DNA of 64,000 nt, from the NCBI RefSeq assembly GCF_002150685.1, contig NZ_MSSW01000042.1, positions 62,001 to 126,000 on the forward strand, read 5' to 3'. How positions within the stretch are numbered: the stretch's first letter is position 1; every line of letters begins with the position of its first letter. The position numbers and the translations under genes were made by a program. Positions 24,345 to 32,301 of the stretch are shown here, in pieces. This stretch comes from Algoriphagus antarcticus (GTDB lineage: Bacteria > Bacteroidota > Bacteroidia > Cytophagales > Cyclobacteriaceae). The notes beneath the pieces were generated by a model that searched no databases, had not been told where the DNA came from, and worked only from the letters and a program-made list of their open reading frames with translations.

Positions 24345-25976
24345 ATGATATCCCTACGATTATTTTTTATAATTCTGTTCTCACTTTGCCATCACTTTTC
24401 CTTCGCCCAAACGGCTAAATATGATCGGTTTGAACATACATTTTCTAGCTCAAAAGACTATGAAAATGCCCTTTATGATGTCAATACATTTGATATCACT
24501 TTTTCTTCACCTTCAGGTCGGGAGAAAACTGTCAGAGGCTTTTGGGATGGAGGAAGAAACTGGAAAGTTAGATTTATGCCAGATGAAGTGGGTGTATGGA
24601 ATTTTAGATCTATCTCATCTGATACAAATAACTCAGGTTTGCATGAGGTCAAAGGAACTTTCGAATGCATAGAAAATGAAAGTGAGCTGGATATTTACCA
24701 AAAAGGTAACCTGATCCAACCAAAAGGTACCTATCATCTAAGTCTTGCCGACGGAACTCCGTTTTTCTGGACAGCGTGTACTGCCTGGAATGGAGCCTTG
24801 AAATCAACTGATGAAGAATGGGATTATTATTTGAACAATAGAAAGGCCCATCACTATAATACCATTCAATTGGTAACTACTCAATGGAGAGGTGGAACTT
24901 CAAATGCCGAAGGAAAAGTAGCTTTTACCGGTTCAGGTAGAATTACGCTCGATCCAACTTTTTTTGATCGAATTGATCAGAAAATAGAAGAAGCCAATGA
25001 AAAGGGTTTGGTCGTTTCCCCAGTTATTCTTTGGGCGCTTCCATTTGGAGAAGGATCCGAATTTAGTCCAGGCTATTATTTGCCGATAAAAGAAGCAGTT
25101 TTGCTGGCAAAGTATATTGTCGCTAGATATCAGGGAAACCATGTGCTATGGACACTGGGGGGAGACGGTAAATATTACGGGGATTTGGAAGAAAGATGGA
25201 AATCAATCGGTTCTCAGGTTTTTGGAGAGGGAAAGCATCTAGGTTTGGTTACGCTGCATCCGCATGGATTGTCATGGATAGGGGACTTGTACGAAGATCA
25301 GGAATGGTATGATGTGGTCACCTACCAATCTTCACATTCCAATGAAGCAAATACCGTCAATTGGATTAATAAAGGACCAGTTGCTGACAGGTGGCAAAAG
25401 ATCCGCCCGGTTCCTCTCATCAATACTGAACCAAATTACGAGGAGATTGGATTTAAAATTACTGCTAAGGATGTCCGAAATGCCTCTTATTGGAGTGTGT
25501 TTGCAGCACCGATTTCTGGAATTACTTACGGAGCCAATGGGATATGGCCTTGGCTGAGAAATGGAGAGGAAATAGAAAACCATGGTTCGTCCAAAGGAAC
25601 GCATACCTGGAAAGAAAGCCTTGACTTCTATGGAAGTCACCAGATAGGTTACTTACATGAGATGATTAGCAAGTTTGATTGGGTGAAATTCAGACCAGCA
25701 AATGAATTACTGGTCGAGCAGCCTGGAGATAAGGTATTTAATCATTTTGTATCGGTCGTGGCTAATGAGGATAAATCAACTATTTTGGTTTATTCTCCCG
25801 TAAAGCAGCTCGTTAAACTTTTTGTACTGGATGGTATTGAATATAACGTGCGTTGGTTTGACCCAGTTAAGAATTCATATCAGGCAATTTCTTTGAATAA
25901 GCAAGGTCATGTGCTTGAATTTGAAAATCCACTTGAGCAGGATATGGTGTTGATTTTGGAGAGATCTGAATTGTAG
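24345..25976 (+). CDS. Glycoside hydrolase-like protein, DUF5060 + DUF4038 (GH140-type)
   Basis: Exported carbohydrate-active enzyme. A signal peptide ends near residue 22 (HHFSFAQ). A DUF5060 beta-sandwich (about 25-108: RFEHTFSSSKDYENALYDVN, RNWKVRFMPDEVGVW) precedes a DUF4038 TIM barrel (about 120-450: GTPFFWTACTAWNGAL, HYNTIQLVTTQWRGG, VLWTLGGDGKYYGD, PLINTEPNYEEIGF, then ISGITYGANGIWPW) and a C-terminal collagen-binding-like beta domain. The glutamate in NTEPNYEE and the aspartate in LGGDGK are reasonable catalytic candidates. GH140 members are apiosidases acting on pectic RG-II; the substrate here is inference only. It is a single gene, convergent with the Nramp-like transporter. Confidence 0.82.
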   Translation: MISLRLFFIILFSLCHHFSFAQTAKYDRFEHTFSSSKDYENALYDVNTFDITFSSPSGREKTVRGFWDGGRNWKVRFMPDEVGVWNFRSISSDTNNSGLHEVKGTFECIENESELDIYQKGNLIQPKGTYHLSLADGTPFFWTACTAWNGALKSTDEEWDYYLNNRKAHHYNTIQLVTTQWRGGTSNAEGKVAFTGSGRITLDPTFFDRIDQKIEEANEKGLVVSPVILWALPFGEGSEFSPGYYLPIKEAVLLAKYIVARYQGNHVLWTLGGDGKYYGDLEERWKSIGSQVFGEGKHLGLVTLHPHGLSWIGDLYEDQEWYDVVTYQSSHSNEANTVNWINKGPVADRWQKIRPVPLINTEPNYEEIGFKITAKDVRNASYWSVFAAPISGITYGANGIWPWLRNGEEIENHGSSKGTHTWKESLDFYGSHQIGYLHEMISKFDWVKFRPANELLVEQPGDKVFNHFVSVVANEDKSTILVYSPVKQLVKLFVLDGIEYNVRWFDPVKNSYQAISLNKQGHVLEFENPLEQDMVLILERSEL

Positions 25977-26006
25977 AATTTTTGCTAATCCATGATTCAA
26001 TTTGAC

Positions 26007-27323
26007 TTAGATCAGCTTCACAATTCCATACACAGATACCATTCCTATAGAAACCACACTTAGCCAAAACAGAATGCTTGACAAATATCCTGAAGCTAGG
26101 TTTAAAGCATCATTCTTAAATCGAAACTGAATGGCTGCATAGACAACCAATAATAGCAAGACAGAGCCTATCACGCCTCCAGACAAGACCATAAAAGCAG
26201 GGAGTTTCACAAAAGCAAAGGCAATTGCCCAGAGAACTGGTAAAACCCAGGCCAATATCGCCACCCAAGTTCTTCTGGTTTTCAGATCTTGCCAATCTAT
26301 CCAACCTAATTCTCCGAAGATATCCGGAAACAGTCTCGTCCAATAAGCCAGTGTAGCAAATACACTTGAAAAAAGCACAAAGAATGCTCCCGTGATATAA
26401 GCAAGACGGGCATTTTCCCCCAGCGTTTGTGTGTAGATATTGGCTAAGGTTTCTATCAGTTCATTGCCACTTGGGATAGCCTCATTGCCATATAGGATAG
26501 AGGCTCCTAATAAATAAAAGGCGGCAGTGACTACCGTATAGATTACCATTGCGACGATTGCATCCAAGTACATTATTTTTATCCAGCCATTTGCCCGATT
26601 TTTCCACTCTTCACTGCCGTCATTTTCACCAGTATATTTGGCATAGCCTTTCTCCAGGCACCAATAGGTGTAAGCAATAATCTCGTCACTTGCGACTCCC
26701 GTGATCCCAAAAGCACCTATAGCGACAAAAATCAGATCTGAAGGTAAAGTAAAGGTTAAACCACTTGCCAAATCTGAAAAAGTAAAACCAAACGGACTGT
26801 AGTTAACAGCTATCACAGAAGCAAGCGTAAAAACAGTAAAGCCCACCACCATAAACATAGAAGTCTTTTCAACGATGCTGTAGTAATTTCTGTAAATCAA
26901 TAAGCTAGTAACTGCGCCCAAAATGAAAGCAAGTAAAATAGGGGAGAGCTGAGGCAAAAGCATACTTAAAGCTATGGCTGCTCCACCAATCATCCCGCCC
27001 AATTGAAGAATCTTGAAAAGTGTCAATAAAAAGGTAGTCCAAACTGCCCAGTTTTTTGGCCCATGCAACTTGGAGAATGAACCCATAAGCGGCTTTCCGG
27101 TTACAATGGCATTTTTTCCAAACTCCAGCTGAATGGCGACTTTGACCAAGCAACTGACTAGAATAATCCAAAACGTGATAAAGCCTCCTTTTGCTCCAAG
27201 TACAGTAGTAGCGATTAATTCTCCTGAACCTACAATGGAAGCTGAAAGTATAAATCCAGGTCCAAGAAACTTGAATTTCTCAAAAAGTGAAGTTGGTGGA
27301 TTCTTTATTTCGGGAGATATCAT
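26007..27323 (-). CDS. Nramp-fold divalent metal transporter-like protein (atypical)
   Basis: Inner-membrane protein of 438 residues with about 11 hydrophobic helices. The overall signature is Nramp (SLFEKFKFLGPGFILSASIV at 12-31, GAKGGFITFWIILVSCLVKV). However, the helix 1 metal-binding DPGN motif is replaced by VGSGE (31-35), and the helix 6 MPH motif by GVASDEI (about 221-227). It therefore belongs to the Nramp-related branch whose substrates may differ (some such proteins carry Mg2+ or other cations). It is transcribed alone, divergent from the repeat-bearing region upstream of the SDR gene. Direction and ion are unknown. Confidence 0.82.
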   Translation of the reverse strand: MISPEIKNPPTSLFEKFKFLGPGFILSASIVGSGELIATTVLGAKGGFITFWIILVSCLVKVAIQLEFGKNAIVTGKPLMGSFSKLHGPKNWAVWTTFLLTLFKILQLGGMIGGAAIALSMLLPQLSPILLAFILGAVTSLLIYRNYYSIVEKTSMFMVVGFTVFTLASVIAVNYSPFGFTFSDLASGLTFTLPSDLIFVAIGAFGITGVASDEIIAYTYWCLEKGYAKYTGENDGSEEWKNRANGWIKIMYLDAIVAMVIYTVVTAAFYLLGASILYGNEAIPSGNELIETLANIYTQTLGENARLAYITGAFFVLFSSVFATLAYWTRLFPDIFGELGWIDWQDLKTRRTWVAILAWVLPVLWAIAFAFVKLPAFMVLSGGVIGSVLLLLVVYAAIQFRFKNDALNLASGYLSSILFWLSVVSIGMVSVYGIVKLI

Positions 27324-27740
27324 CTGCTAAAAATAGATAATATATTTTCGTTAGGTAATGCGAGGATATGAATATCCACCTCCCTCCAAAAGCAAAATTT
27401 ACCTGCTACTGGGCTTCGTGTTCTAAAAGAGTTGACTGATAAGGTTATTTTTGGTTTCTGCGATTTTTTACTGTGATTATACGGAATCTTGCCAGTAGAA
27501 AATTTATAGGATCAAAAATTCAAAGACACCTTGAATTCTGATTTACACCGGTCTTCGGTCTTCCAACCCATTGACCAAAGAGAATTCGCTTACTGGCAGA
27601 AAAGCGTACATACATATTTTTTATTAATGAAATTACTACCTCATATTTATACCTTGAAAGTTCGACTAGACCTTTTATCCAAAAGCATTCTTTGTAATAA
27701 AAACTTCTTCCAAAGAATGCTCTTAGAAATCCACGAACAC
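27324..27740. other. Gene-free gap holding repeat copy A
   Basis: No convincing gene. An open frame does run from a TTG at 27531 into the SDR gene, but its first 27 codons lie inside a dispersed repeat and the protein family begins near 27741. Promoter signals for the SDR operon are not obvious. Confidence 0.6.
27473..27614 (+). repeat. Dispersed repeat, copy A (inverted-repeat-ended element 27490-27598)
   Basis: About 142 bp are nearly identical to 56286-56433, differing mainly by a 6-bp indel. Inside it, TGCCAGTA (27490-27497) and TACTGGCA (27591-27598) form 8-bp terminal inverted repeats bounding 109 bp, the look of a tiny non-autonomous element. A third, short copy of the left 21 bp lies at 31375-31395. 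No transposase is nearby. Confidence 0.75.
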
Positions 27741-28559
27741 ATGCAAAAAATCAACAAACGATTAGTAGGACAAACAGCCATAGTCACTGGAGCAAATTCA
27801 GGAATAGGAGAGGCAATTGCCTATGCTTTGGGCAGAGAAGGCGCAAATGTAATAGTCAATTACATTTCCAACCCTGAAAAAGCAGAAGAGATCGCTCATG
27901 CTATTATAGGAGATAAATGCTGCGGAGGCGCGATAGCTGTGAAGTGTGATGTGAGTAAAGAGGATCAAGTGGTCAGTATGTTCAAACAGGCAGTAGACCA
28001 TTTTGGCACTGTTGATATCTGTGTTCCCAATGCAGGTTTGCAAAGAGATTCAAGCTTGCATGAAATGAAACTTGAAGATTGGCAGCTGGTCTTGGATGTG
28101 AATCTAACCGGGCAGTTTTTATGCGCTAGAGAAGCAATCCGAGAATTCCTAAGGCGTGGAATGCGTCCTGAAGTTTCGAGTTCTTTGGGTAAAATTATAC
28201 ACACAAGCTCTGTTCATCAGATTATTCCCTGGTCTGGGCATGCTAACTACGCAGCTACAAAAGGAGCCATAGTCATGTTGATGGAAAGTATTTGTCAGGA
28301 ATATGCTCCTCTCAAGGTTCGATGTAATGGCATTGCTCCGGGTGCAATCCAGACTCCTATTAATAAAGATGCTTGGGAAAGCCAAGAAGCTTTAACGAAA
28401 CTGCATAGGCTTATTCCATATAAGAGAATTGGGGTACCAGAGGATATTGGAAGTACGGCTGCTTGGCTGGCATCTGATGAGTCTGAATATATCAATGGAA
28501 CTACAATATTTGTAGATGGAGGCATGACTTGCTATCCTGGTTTTACAGAAAACGGTTAA
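27741..28559 (+). CDS. SDR-family oxidoreductase, glucose 1-dehydrogenase-like
   Basis: Cytoplasmic NAD(P)-dependent dehydrogenase, 272 residues from the ATG at 27741. Features: cofactor motif TGANSGIGEAIAYALGREGA (about 16-35), NAG motif as CVPNAGLQRD, catalytic serine in HTSSVHQIIPW, Y-x3-K as YAATKGA, and the C-terminal WLASDESEYINGTTIFVDGG. The family resemblance is to glucose 1-dehydrogenase and related sugar or polyol dehydrogenases. I rejected the longer TTG-started version because its extension is repeat DNA. A glucosidase gene follows 14 bp downstream; together they suggest release and oxidation of a glucoside-derived sugar. Confidence 0.87.
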   Translation: MQKINKRLVGQTAIVTGANSGIGEAIAYALGREGANVIVNYISNPEKAEEIAHAIIGDKCCGGAIAVKCDVSKEDQVVSMFKQAVDHFGTVDICVPNAGLQRDSSLHEMKLEDWQLVLDVNLTGQFLCAREAIREFLRRGMRPEVSSSLGKIIHTSSVHQIIPWSGHANYAATKGAIVMLMESICQEYAPLKVRCNGIAPGAIQTPINKDAWESQEALTKLHRLIPYKRIGVPEDIGSTAAWLASDESEYINGTTIFVDGGMTCYPGFTENG

Positions 28560-28573
28560 AATTTTAGATAAAG

Positions 28574-31213
28574 ATGTCAAAAGAATCTGCTGAGCAAAAG
28601 CGCATTTTAGAGAAAAACACCAAAGAAAAAGACTGGCTAAAATGGGGTCCATATCTGAGTGAAAGACAATGGGGGACTGTCAGGGAAGATTATAGTGCAG
28701 ATGGAAGCGCTTGGGAATACTTTCCACACGATCATGCACGGTCACGAGTATACCGCTGGGGGGAAGACGGGATCGCTGGCATATCAGATGAATATTGCAA
28801 CATTTGCTTTGCTGTGGCACTTTGGAACGGTAAAGATCCAATATTAAAAGAGCGACTTTTTGGACTCACTGGAAATCAGGGAAACCATGCAGAGGATGTG
28901 AAAGAGTTGTATTACTATTTAGAAAATACACCTACCCATTCGTATATGAAGCAGCTGTATAAGTACAGCCAAAACGAATATCCTTATGAAGAGCTAATTA
29001 AGGAAAATCAAAAAAGAGACAGAAATGCCTTAGAATACGAGATTCTCGATACTGGTATTTTTGATGGAAATGCTTATTTCGATGTGATCACTGAATATGC
29101 GAAAGCAGATTCTGAAGATTTACTCATCCAAATCACCATTACAAATAGAAATACTGAGGCTGCACCACTCAGCATTTTACCTACTTTATGGATTCGCAAC
29201 TATTGGAGTTTCCGAGAGATCGATCCAAAGCCAGCCATTCAAAAGCAATCGAAGAGCAAATCTCACTTTGTATCTATTTCACATTCCTATGTGGGCAACT
29301 ACAATTTATATTTTGAAGAAGCTGACCAGTTACTTTTTACCGAAAATGAGACCAATACAGAAAAATTATTTGGCGTAAAAAACGATCACTCTTTCAAAAA
29401 GGATCTTTTTCACGATGCTGTAGTAAACAACGATTTTTCTAAAGCTTGCCAAAATCAAAGCGGAACTAAATTTTCACCTCTATATCAGCGAAATATCGGC
29501 GGAGGAGAGCAGGTTATCATTCGGCTCAGACTTTGCAAATCAGCTGTGGAAAATCCTTTTGATGAAGACTTTGAGACAATTTTCAAAGCCAGAAAATCTG
29601 AATCTGACATTTTCTATCAGACGTTAACCGCTGACATCTCCATAGATCAGGCTGCTATTCAAAAACAGGCATTAGCAGGTTTACTTTGGTCAAAACAATA
29701 TTACAATTATGATGTAGAGACATGGCTGGAAGGTGATGCTAAAGAACCCAAACCGCCAGTTTCCCGACTAAGGGGCAGGAACAGTAGTTGGGATAAGCTG
29801 CGCAACCATGATATTATGCTTATGCCAGACGCATGGGAATATCCATGGTATGCAGCATGGGATACCGCTTTCCATTGTGTCACTTTCGCATTGATAGATC
29901 CAGACTTTGCAAAAAAGCAGTTACTACTTTTTACAAAAGAATGGTATATGGCTCCCAATGGTCAGATACCAGCCTATGAATGGTCTTTGAGCGATGTCAA
30001 TCCTCCCGTGCAGGCTTGGGCTGCTATCAAAATTTTCCTTTTGGAAAAAAATGCAACAGGAAAAGGGGACATCAATTTCTTGAAAAGAATGTTCAATAAG
30101 CTCAGCCTGAACTTCACCTGGTGGGTCAATAGACTAGACGGAAGATCGAACAACGTATTTGAAGGGGGGTTTCTAGGTTTGGACAATATAGGCGTATTTG
30201 ACAGAAGCAAAGGGGTGCCAGGTAATGGGATTCTTGAACAAGTAGATGGTACCGCATGGATGACGCTATTTTGTCAGAATATGCTCCAAATAAGTTTAGA
30301 ACTTGCCTTGGAAGATGAAACGTTTGAAGACATGGCTACCAAATACTTTGGCCATTTTGTATTTATTGCAGAATCGCTTAATAAAATGAGTAAAGACTTC
30401 GAAGGAATATGGGATGACAAGGATGCTTTTTTTTACGATCAACTTATACTTCCAGATAATACTTTTATGCCGATAAAAGTGAGATCTATTGCCGGTATGC
30501 TCTCGCTGGCAGCTGTGTTTTGTATAAAGAAAGAGGTGCTACAGAAGTTGCCTAAGTTTCAAAAAAGTGTGTTGTGGTTTGTGAAATACAGAAGGGGTAA
30601 ATTGAAGTATAAGGTGATCCAGGATTATGATGAGGGTAAAGATTTGCTTCTTTCCTTAGTACCTGAAGATAGAGCGAGGAAATTGCTTAAAGCCCTATTA
30701 GATGAAAATGAATTCCTTAGCCCTCATGGAATACGATCTTTATCAAAAATCCACGAAACTGCCTATAACATTACGATTGACTCGGTTGATTATGGAATTA
30801 GTTATGAACCTGCGGAGTCTACCACTTCTCTTTTTGGGGGCAATTCCAACTGGAGAGGGCCAGTGTGGTTTCCCTTAAATTATCTTTTCATCGATGCGCT
30901 GAAGGAATATTTTAAGTATGCAGGTGAAAATTTAAAGTTTGAATATCCTACCGGATCAAAAAATCTCCTTGATCTCAATGAAATCAGTCAAGAGTTAAGT
31001 AAGCGATTGATCAAGATATTTGAGAAAAATGAAAATGGAGATCGCACGGTAAATTCTCTACATAAGAAATGGTATGCAGACGAGAATTTTAAAGATCTTA
31101 TCCTTTTTTATGAATACTTCCATGGAGACAATGGTAGGGGCATAGGAGCATCCCATCAAACTGGATGGACGGCATTGGTTGCAAACTTGATACAGGAAAC
31201 AAAAGGGAAGTGA
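28574..31213 (+). CDS. GH63-type glucosidase (MGH1-like (alpha/alpha)6 domain)
   Basis: Large 879-residue glycoside hydrolase without a signal peptide, so cytoplasmic. The N-terminal part (WGTVREDYSADGSAWEYFPH, DHARSRVYRWGEDGIAGISD) and the catalytic (alpha/alpha)6 barrel (PDAWEYPWYAAWDTAFHC at about 417-434, AYEWSLSDVNPPVQAWA, DGTAWMTLFCQNML, SNWRGPVWFPLNYLF) match the bacterial GH63/mannosyl-oligosaccharide-glucosidase-like group. The aspartate in AAWDTAF and a glutamate in the second half are the likely acid/base pair. Relatives hydrolyse alpha-glucosides such as glucosylglycerate or mannosylglycerate; the substrate here is not determined. It lies 14 bp behind the SDR gene. Confidence 0.88.
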   Translation: MSKESAEQKRILEKNTKEKDWLKWGPYLSERQWGTVREDYSADGSAWEYFPHDHARSRVYRWGEDGIAGISDEYCNICFAVALWNGKDPILKERLFGLTGNQGNHAEDVKELYYYLENTPTHSYMKQLYKYSQNEYPYEELIKENQKRDRNALEYEILDTGIFDGNAYFDVITEYAKADSEDLLIQITITNRNTEAAPLSILPTLWIRNYWSFREIDPKPAIQKQSKSKSHFVSISHSYVGNYNLYFEEADQLLFTENETNTEKLFGVKNDHSFKKDLFHDAVVNNDFSKACQNQSGTKFSPLYQRNIGGGEQVIIRLRLCKSAVENPFDEDFETIFKARKSESDIFYQTLTADISIDQAAIQKQALAGLLWSKQYYNYDVETWLEGDAKEPKPPVSRLRGRNSSWDKLRNHDIMLMPDAWEYPWYAAWDTAFHCVTFALIDPDFAKKQLLLFTKEWYMAPNGQIPAYEWSLSDVNPPVQAWAAIKIFLLEKNATGKGDINFLKRMFNKLSLNFTWWVNRLDGRSNNVFEGGFLGLDNIGVFDRSKGVPGNGILEQVDGTAWMTLFCQNMLQISLELALEDETFEDMATKYFGHFVFIAESLNKMSKDFEGIWDDKDAFFYDQLILPDNTFMPIKVRSIAGMLSLAAVFCIKKEVLQKLPKFQKSVLWFVKYRRGKLKYKVIQDYDEGKDLLLSLVPEDRARKLLKALLDENEFLSPHGIRSLSKIHETAYNITIDSVDYGISYEPAESTTSLFGGNSNWRGPVWFPLNYLFIDALKEYFKYAGENLKFEYPTGSKNLLDLNEISQELSKRLIKIFEKNENGDRTVNSLHKKWYADENFKDLILFYEYFHGDNGRGIGASHQTGWTALVANLIQETKGK

Positions 31214-31374
31214 TTGGGGGAAAATTTTTGAAGCTCACCAAAGTATTCTTGGATAACAAAACGAGATTTGAATTTACCTGTAGGTCGCAAATCCTTATCG
31301 GTTATGCATGTAAGTCTAAAAGGTAGCGTATAGGAATCCTGAGTGTAAGAATAATGAGGAAGAATATTATTTTT

Positions 31375-31395
31375 GTGATTATACGGAATCTTGCC
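31375..31395 (+). repeat. Dispersed repeat, copy C (left end only, 21 bp)
   Basis: Twenty-one bases identical to the left end of copies A (27473) and B (56286), stopping exactly where their TGCCAGTA inverted repeat would continue past GCC. It may be a residual or empty-site copy. Confidence 0.6.
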
Positions 31396-31459
31396 TGCGC
31401 TTCTCTTTATTTTCAATTTAAGCAAAAAGAAAAAGGCTTCCATTTCTGAAAGCCTTTAG

Positions 31460-31533
31460 TAGCGAGAGGGAGATTTGAACTCCCGACCTCAGGGTTATGA
31501 ATCCTGCGCTCTAACCAACTGAGCTACCTCGCC
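31460..31533 (-). tRNA. tRNA-Met (CAT), elongator type
   Basis: The minus strand folds as a 74-nt cloverleaf: acceptor GGCGAGG / TCTCGCT, D-arm with AGCTCAGTTGGTTAGAGC, anticodon loop TTCATAA (CAT) closed by CAGGA/CCCTG with an A-C top pair, T-arm GGGAG-TTCAAAT-CTCCC, and discriminator A. CCA is not encoded. The CAT anticodon could also mean tRNA-Ile2, but the acceptor does not resemble that tRNA. Initiator features (three G-C pairs in the anticodon stem, mismatched first pair) are absent. Confidence 0.92.
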
Positions 31534-31545
31534 ATGTATAATAAC

Positions 31546-31577
31546 TCCCGATACATATCGGGATGAGCTACCTCTCC
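31546..31577. repeat. Hairpin plus partial duplicate of the tRNA-Met 5' end
   Basis: TCCCGATA-CA-TATCGGGA (31546-31563) is followed by GAGCTACCTCTCC, a copy of GAGCTACCTCGCC that belongs to the first bases of the tRNA-Met gene 44 bp away. It looks like a remnant of duplication or of an insertion at the tRNA. Confidence 0.5.
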
Positions 31578-31808
31578 AAATATTTTTTAATGTTTATTCA
31601 GTTACTTCAAACATTTTCTAATACCTCAGAATCATTTATGGGGTATTGATTTTTGAAATTAATGCCTATATTAAAGCACATTCATCAGTCTAATGATTTT
31701 GTTGAGAATCGTATATTATCAACCCAGAAAACCTCCCTTTCAAATGGGAATGCAAATATGAGGTCTTGTACTGTGAAATGCAAGTTGACGTTCTTTAAAA
31801 AAGTGATT

Positions 31809-31825
31809 TTTTACATAGTGTAAAA
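31809..31825. promoter_or_regulatory. 17-bp perfect palindrome before the START-like gene
   Basis: TTTTACATAGTGTAAAA has 7-bp arms around TAG and ends 9 bp before the ATG at 31835. The position fits an operator or an RNA structure covering the start. No regulator can be named. Confidence 0.4.
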
Positions 31826-31834
31826 GCGAATATC

Positions 31835-32230
31835 ATGGTTAAAAATAAGTTTGTGGCTGATTATCAAATCAATGCCTCCAAAAAAATAGTATTCCATTAT
31901 TTGAGTACCGCGAGTGGACTAGAAGAGTGGTTTGCAGATGAAGTGAAAATAAACGAGGATAAGAACTATATCTTCAATTTTGACAACGAGGACCATTATG
32001 CCCGTCTAGCTTCTCAGCGAAGTAATTCCCATGTCAAATTTGAATTTTACGATCCTAAAAATCCAGATGAGTCAGATCATGCTTTCATAGAATTTAAACT
32101 GGAAGAAAATGATCTCACCCAAACGTTGTTTTTAAAAGTGATAGATTACTCTGATAGCTATGAAGATGATGAGTTAGTCGCTATCTGGGAAGGGATGATT
32201 GGAAGATTGAAAGAAATTATAGGTGGGTAA
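31835..32230 (+). CDS. START-like/AHSA1-type domain protein
   Basis: 131-residue soluble protein of the SRPBCC/START-like superfamily found throughout Bacteroidota. It has the expected opening (FVADYQINASKKIVFHYLST), the LEEWFADEV motif after the first helix, central strands, and the C-terminal helix ELVAIWEGMIGRLKEIIGG. Such proteins form a hydrophobic cavity; no ligand is known for this subfamily. It precedes the LptF/G-type permease gene by 71 bp and may share its transcript. Confidence 0.85.
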   Translation: MVKNKFVADYQINASKKIVFHYLSTASGLEEWFADEVKINEDKNYIFNFDNEDHYARLASQRSNSHVKFEFYDPKNPDESDHAFIEFKLEENDLTQTLFLKVIDYSDSYEDDELVAIWEGMIGRLKEIIGG

Positions 32231-32301
32231 TCTCAATTGATTTTACCAAATTTGAACTTCGACTCCAAGGCTTCGTATTTGCCTTGTGAGCAGTTTGAAT
32301 A

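Larger units (their letters stand above)
31214..31834. other. Gap with tRNA-Met, repeat fragment and hairpins
   Basis: No protein gene is supported. It contains the third partial copy of the dispersed repeat (31375-31395), tRNA-Met on the minus strand, a TCCCGATA/TATCGGGA hairpin (31546-31563), a short tRNA-like fragment, and a palindrome (31809-31825) before the START-like gene. The stretch 31214-31374 shows nothing recognisable. Confidence 0.6.

Noticed and set aside
27531-27740. N-terminal extension of the SDR gene from a TTG
   Set aside because: The extension lies partly in dispersed repeat DNA that is also found at 56.3 kb, and family homology starts at the ATG at 27741.
31156-31443. 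95-codon minus-strand open frame overlapping the glucosidase end
   Set aside because: It overlaps the real gene's 3' end and contains part of a dispersed repeat; no protein features.
31460-31533. tRNA-Ile2 or initiator tRNA-Met for the CAT tRNA
   Set aside because: The acceptor and anticodon stem lack the initiator G-C triplet and do not resemble the tRNA-Ile2 acceptor, so elongator tRNA-Met is preferred.
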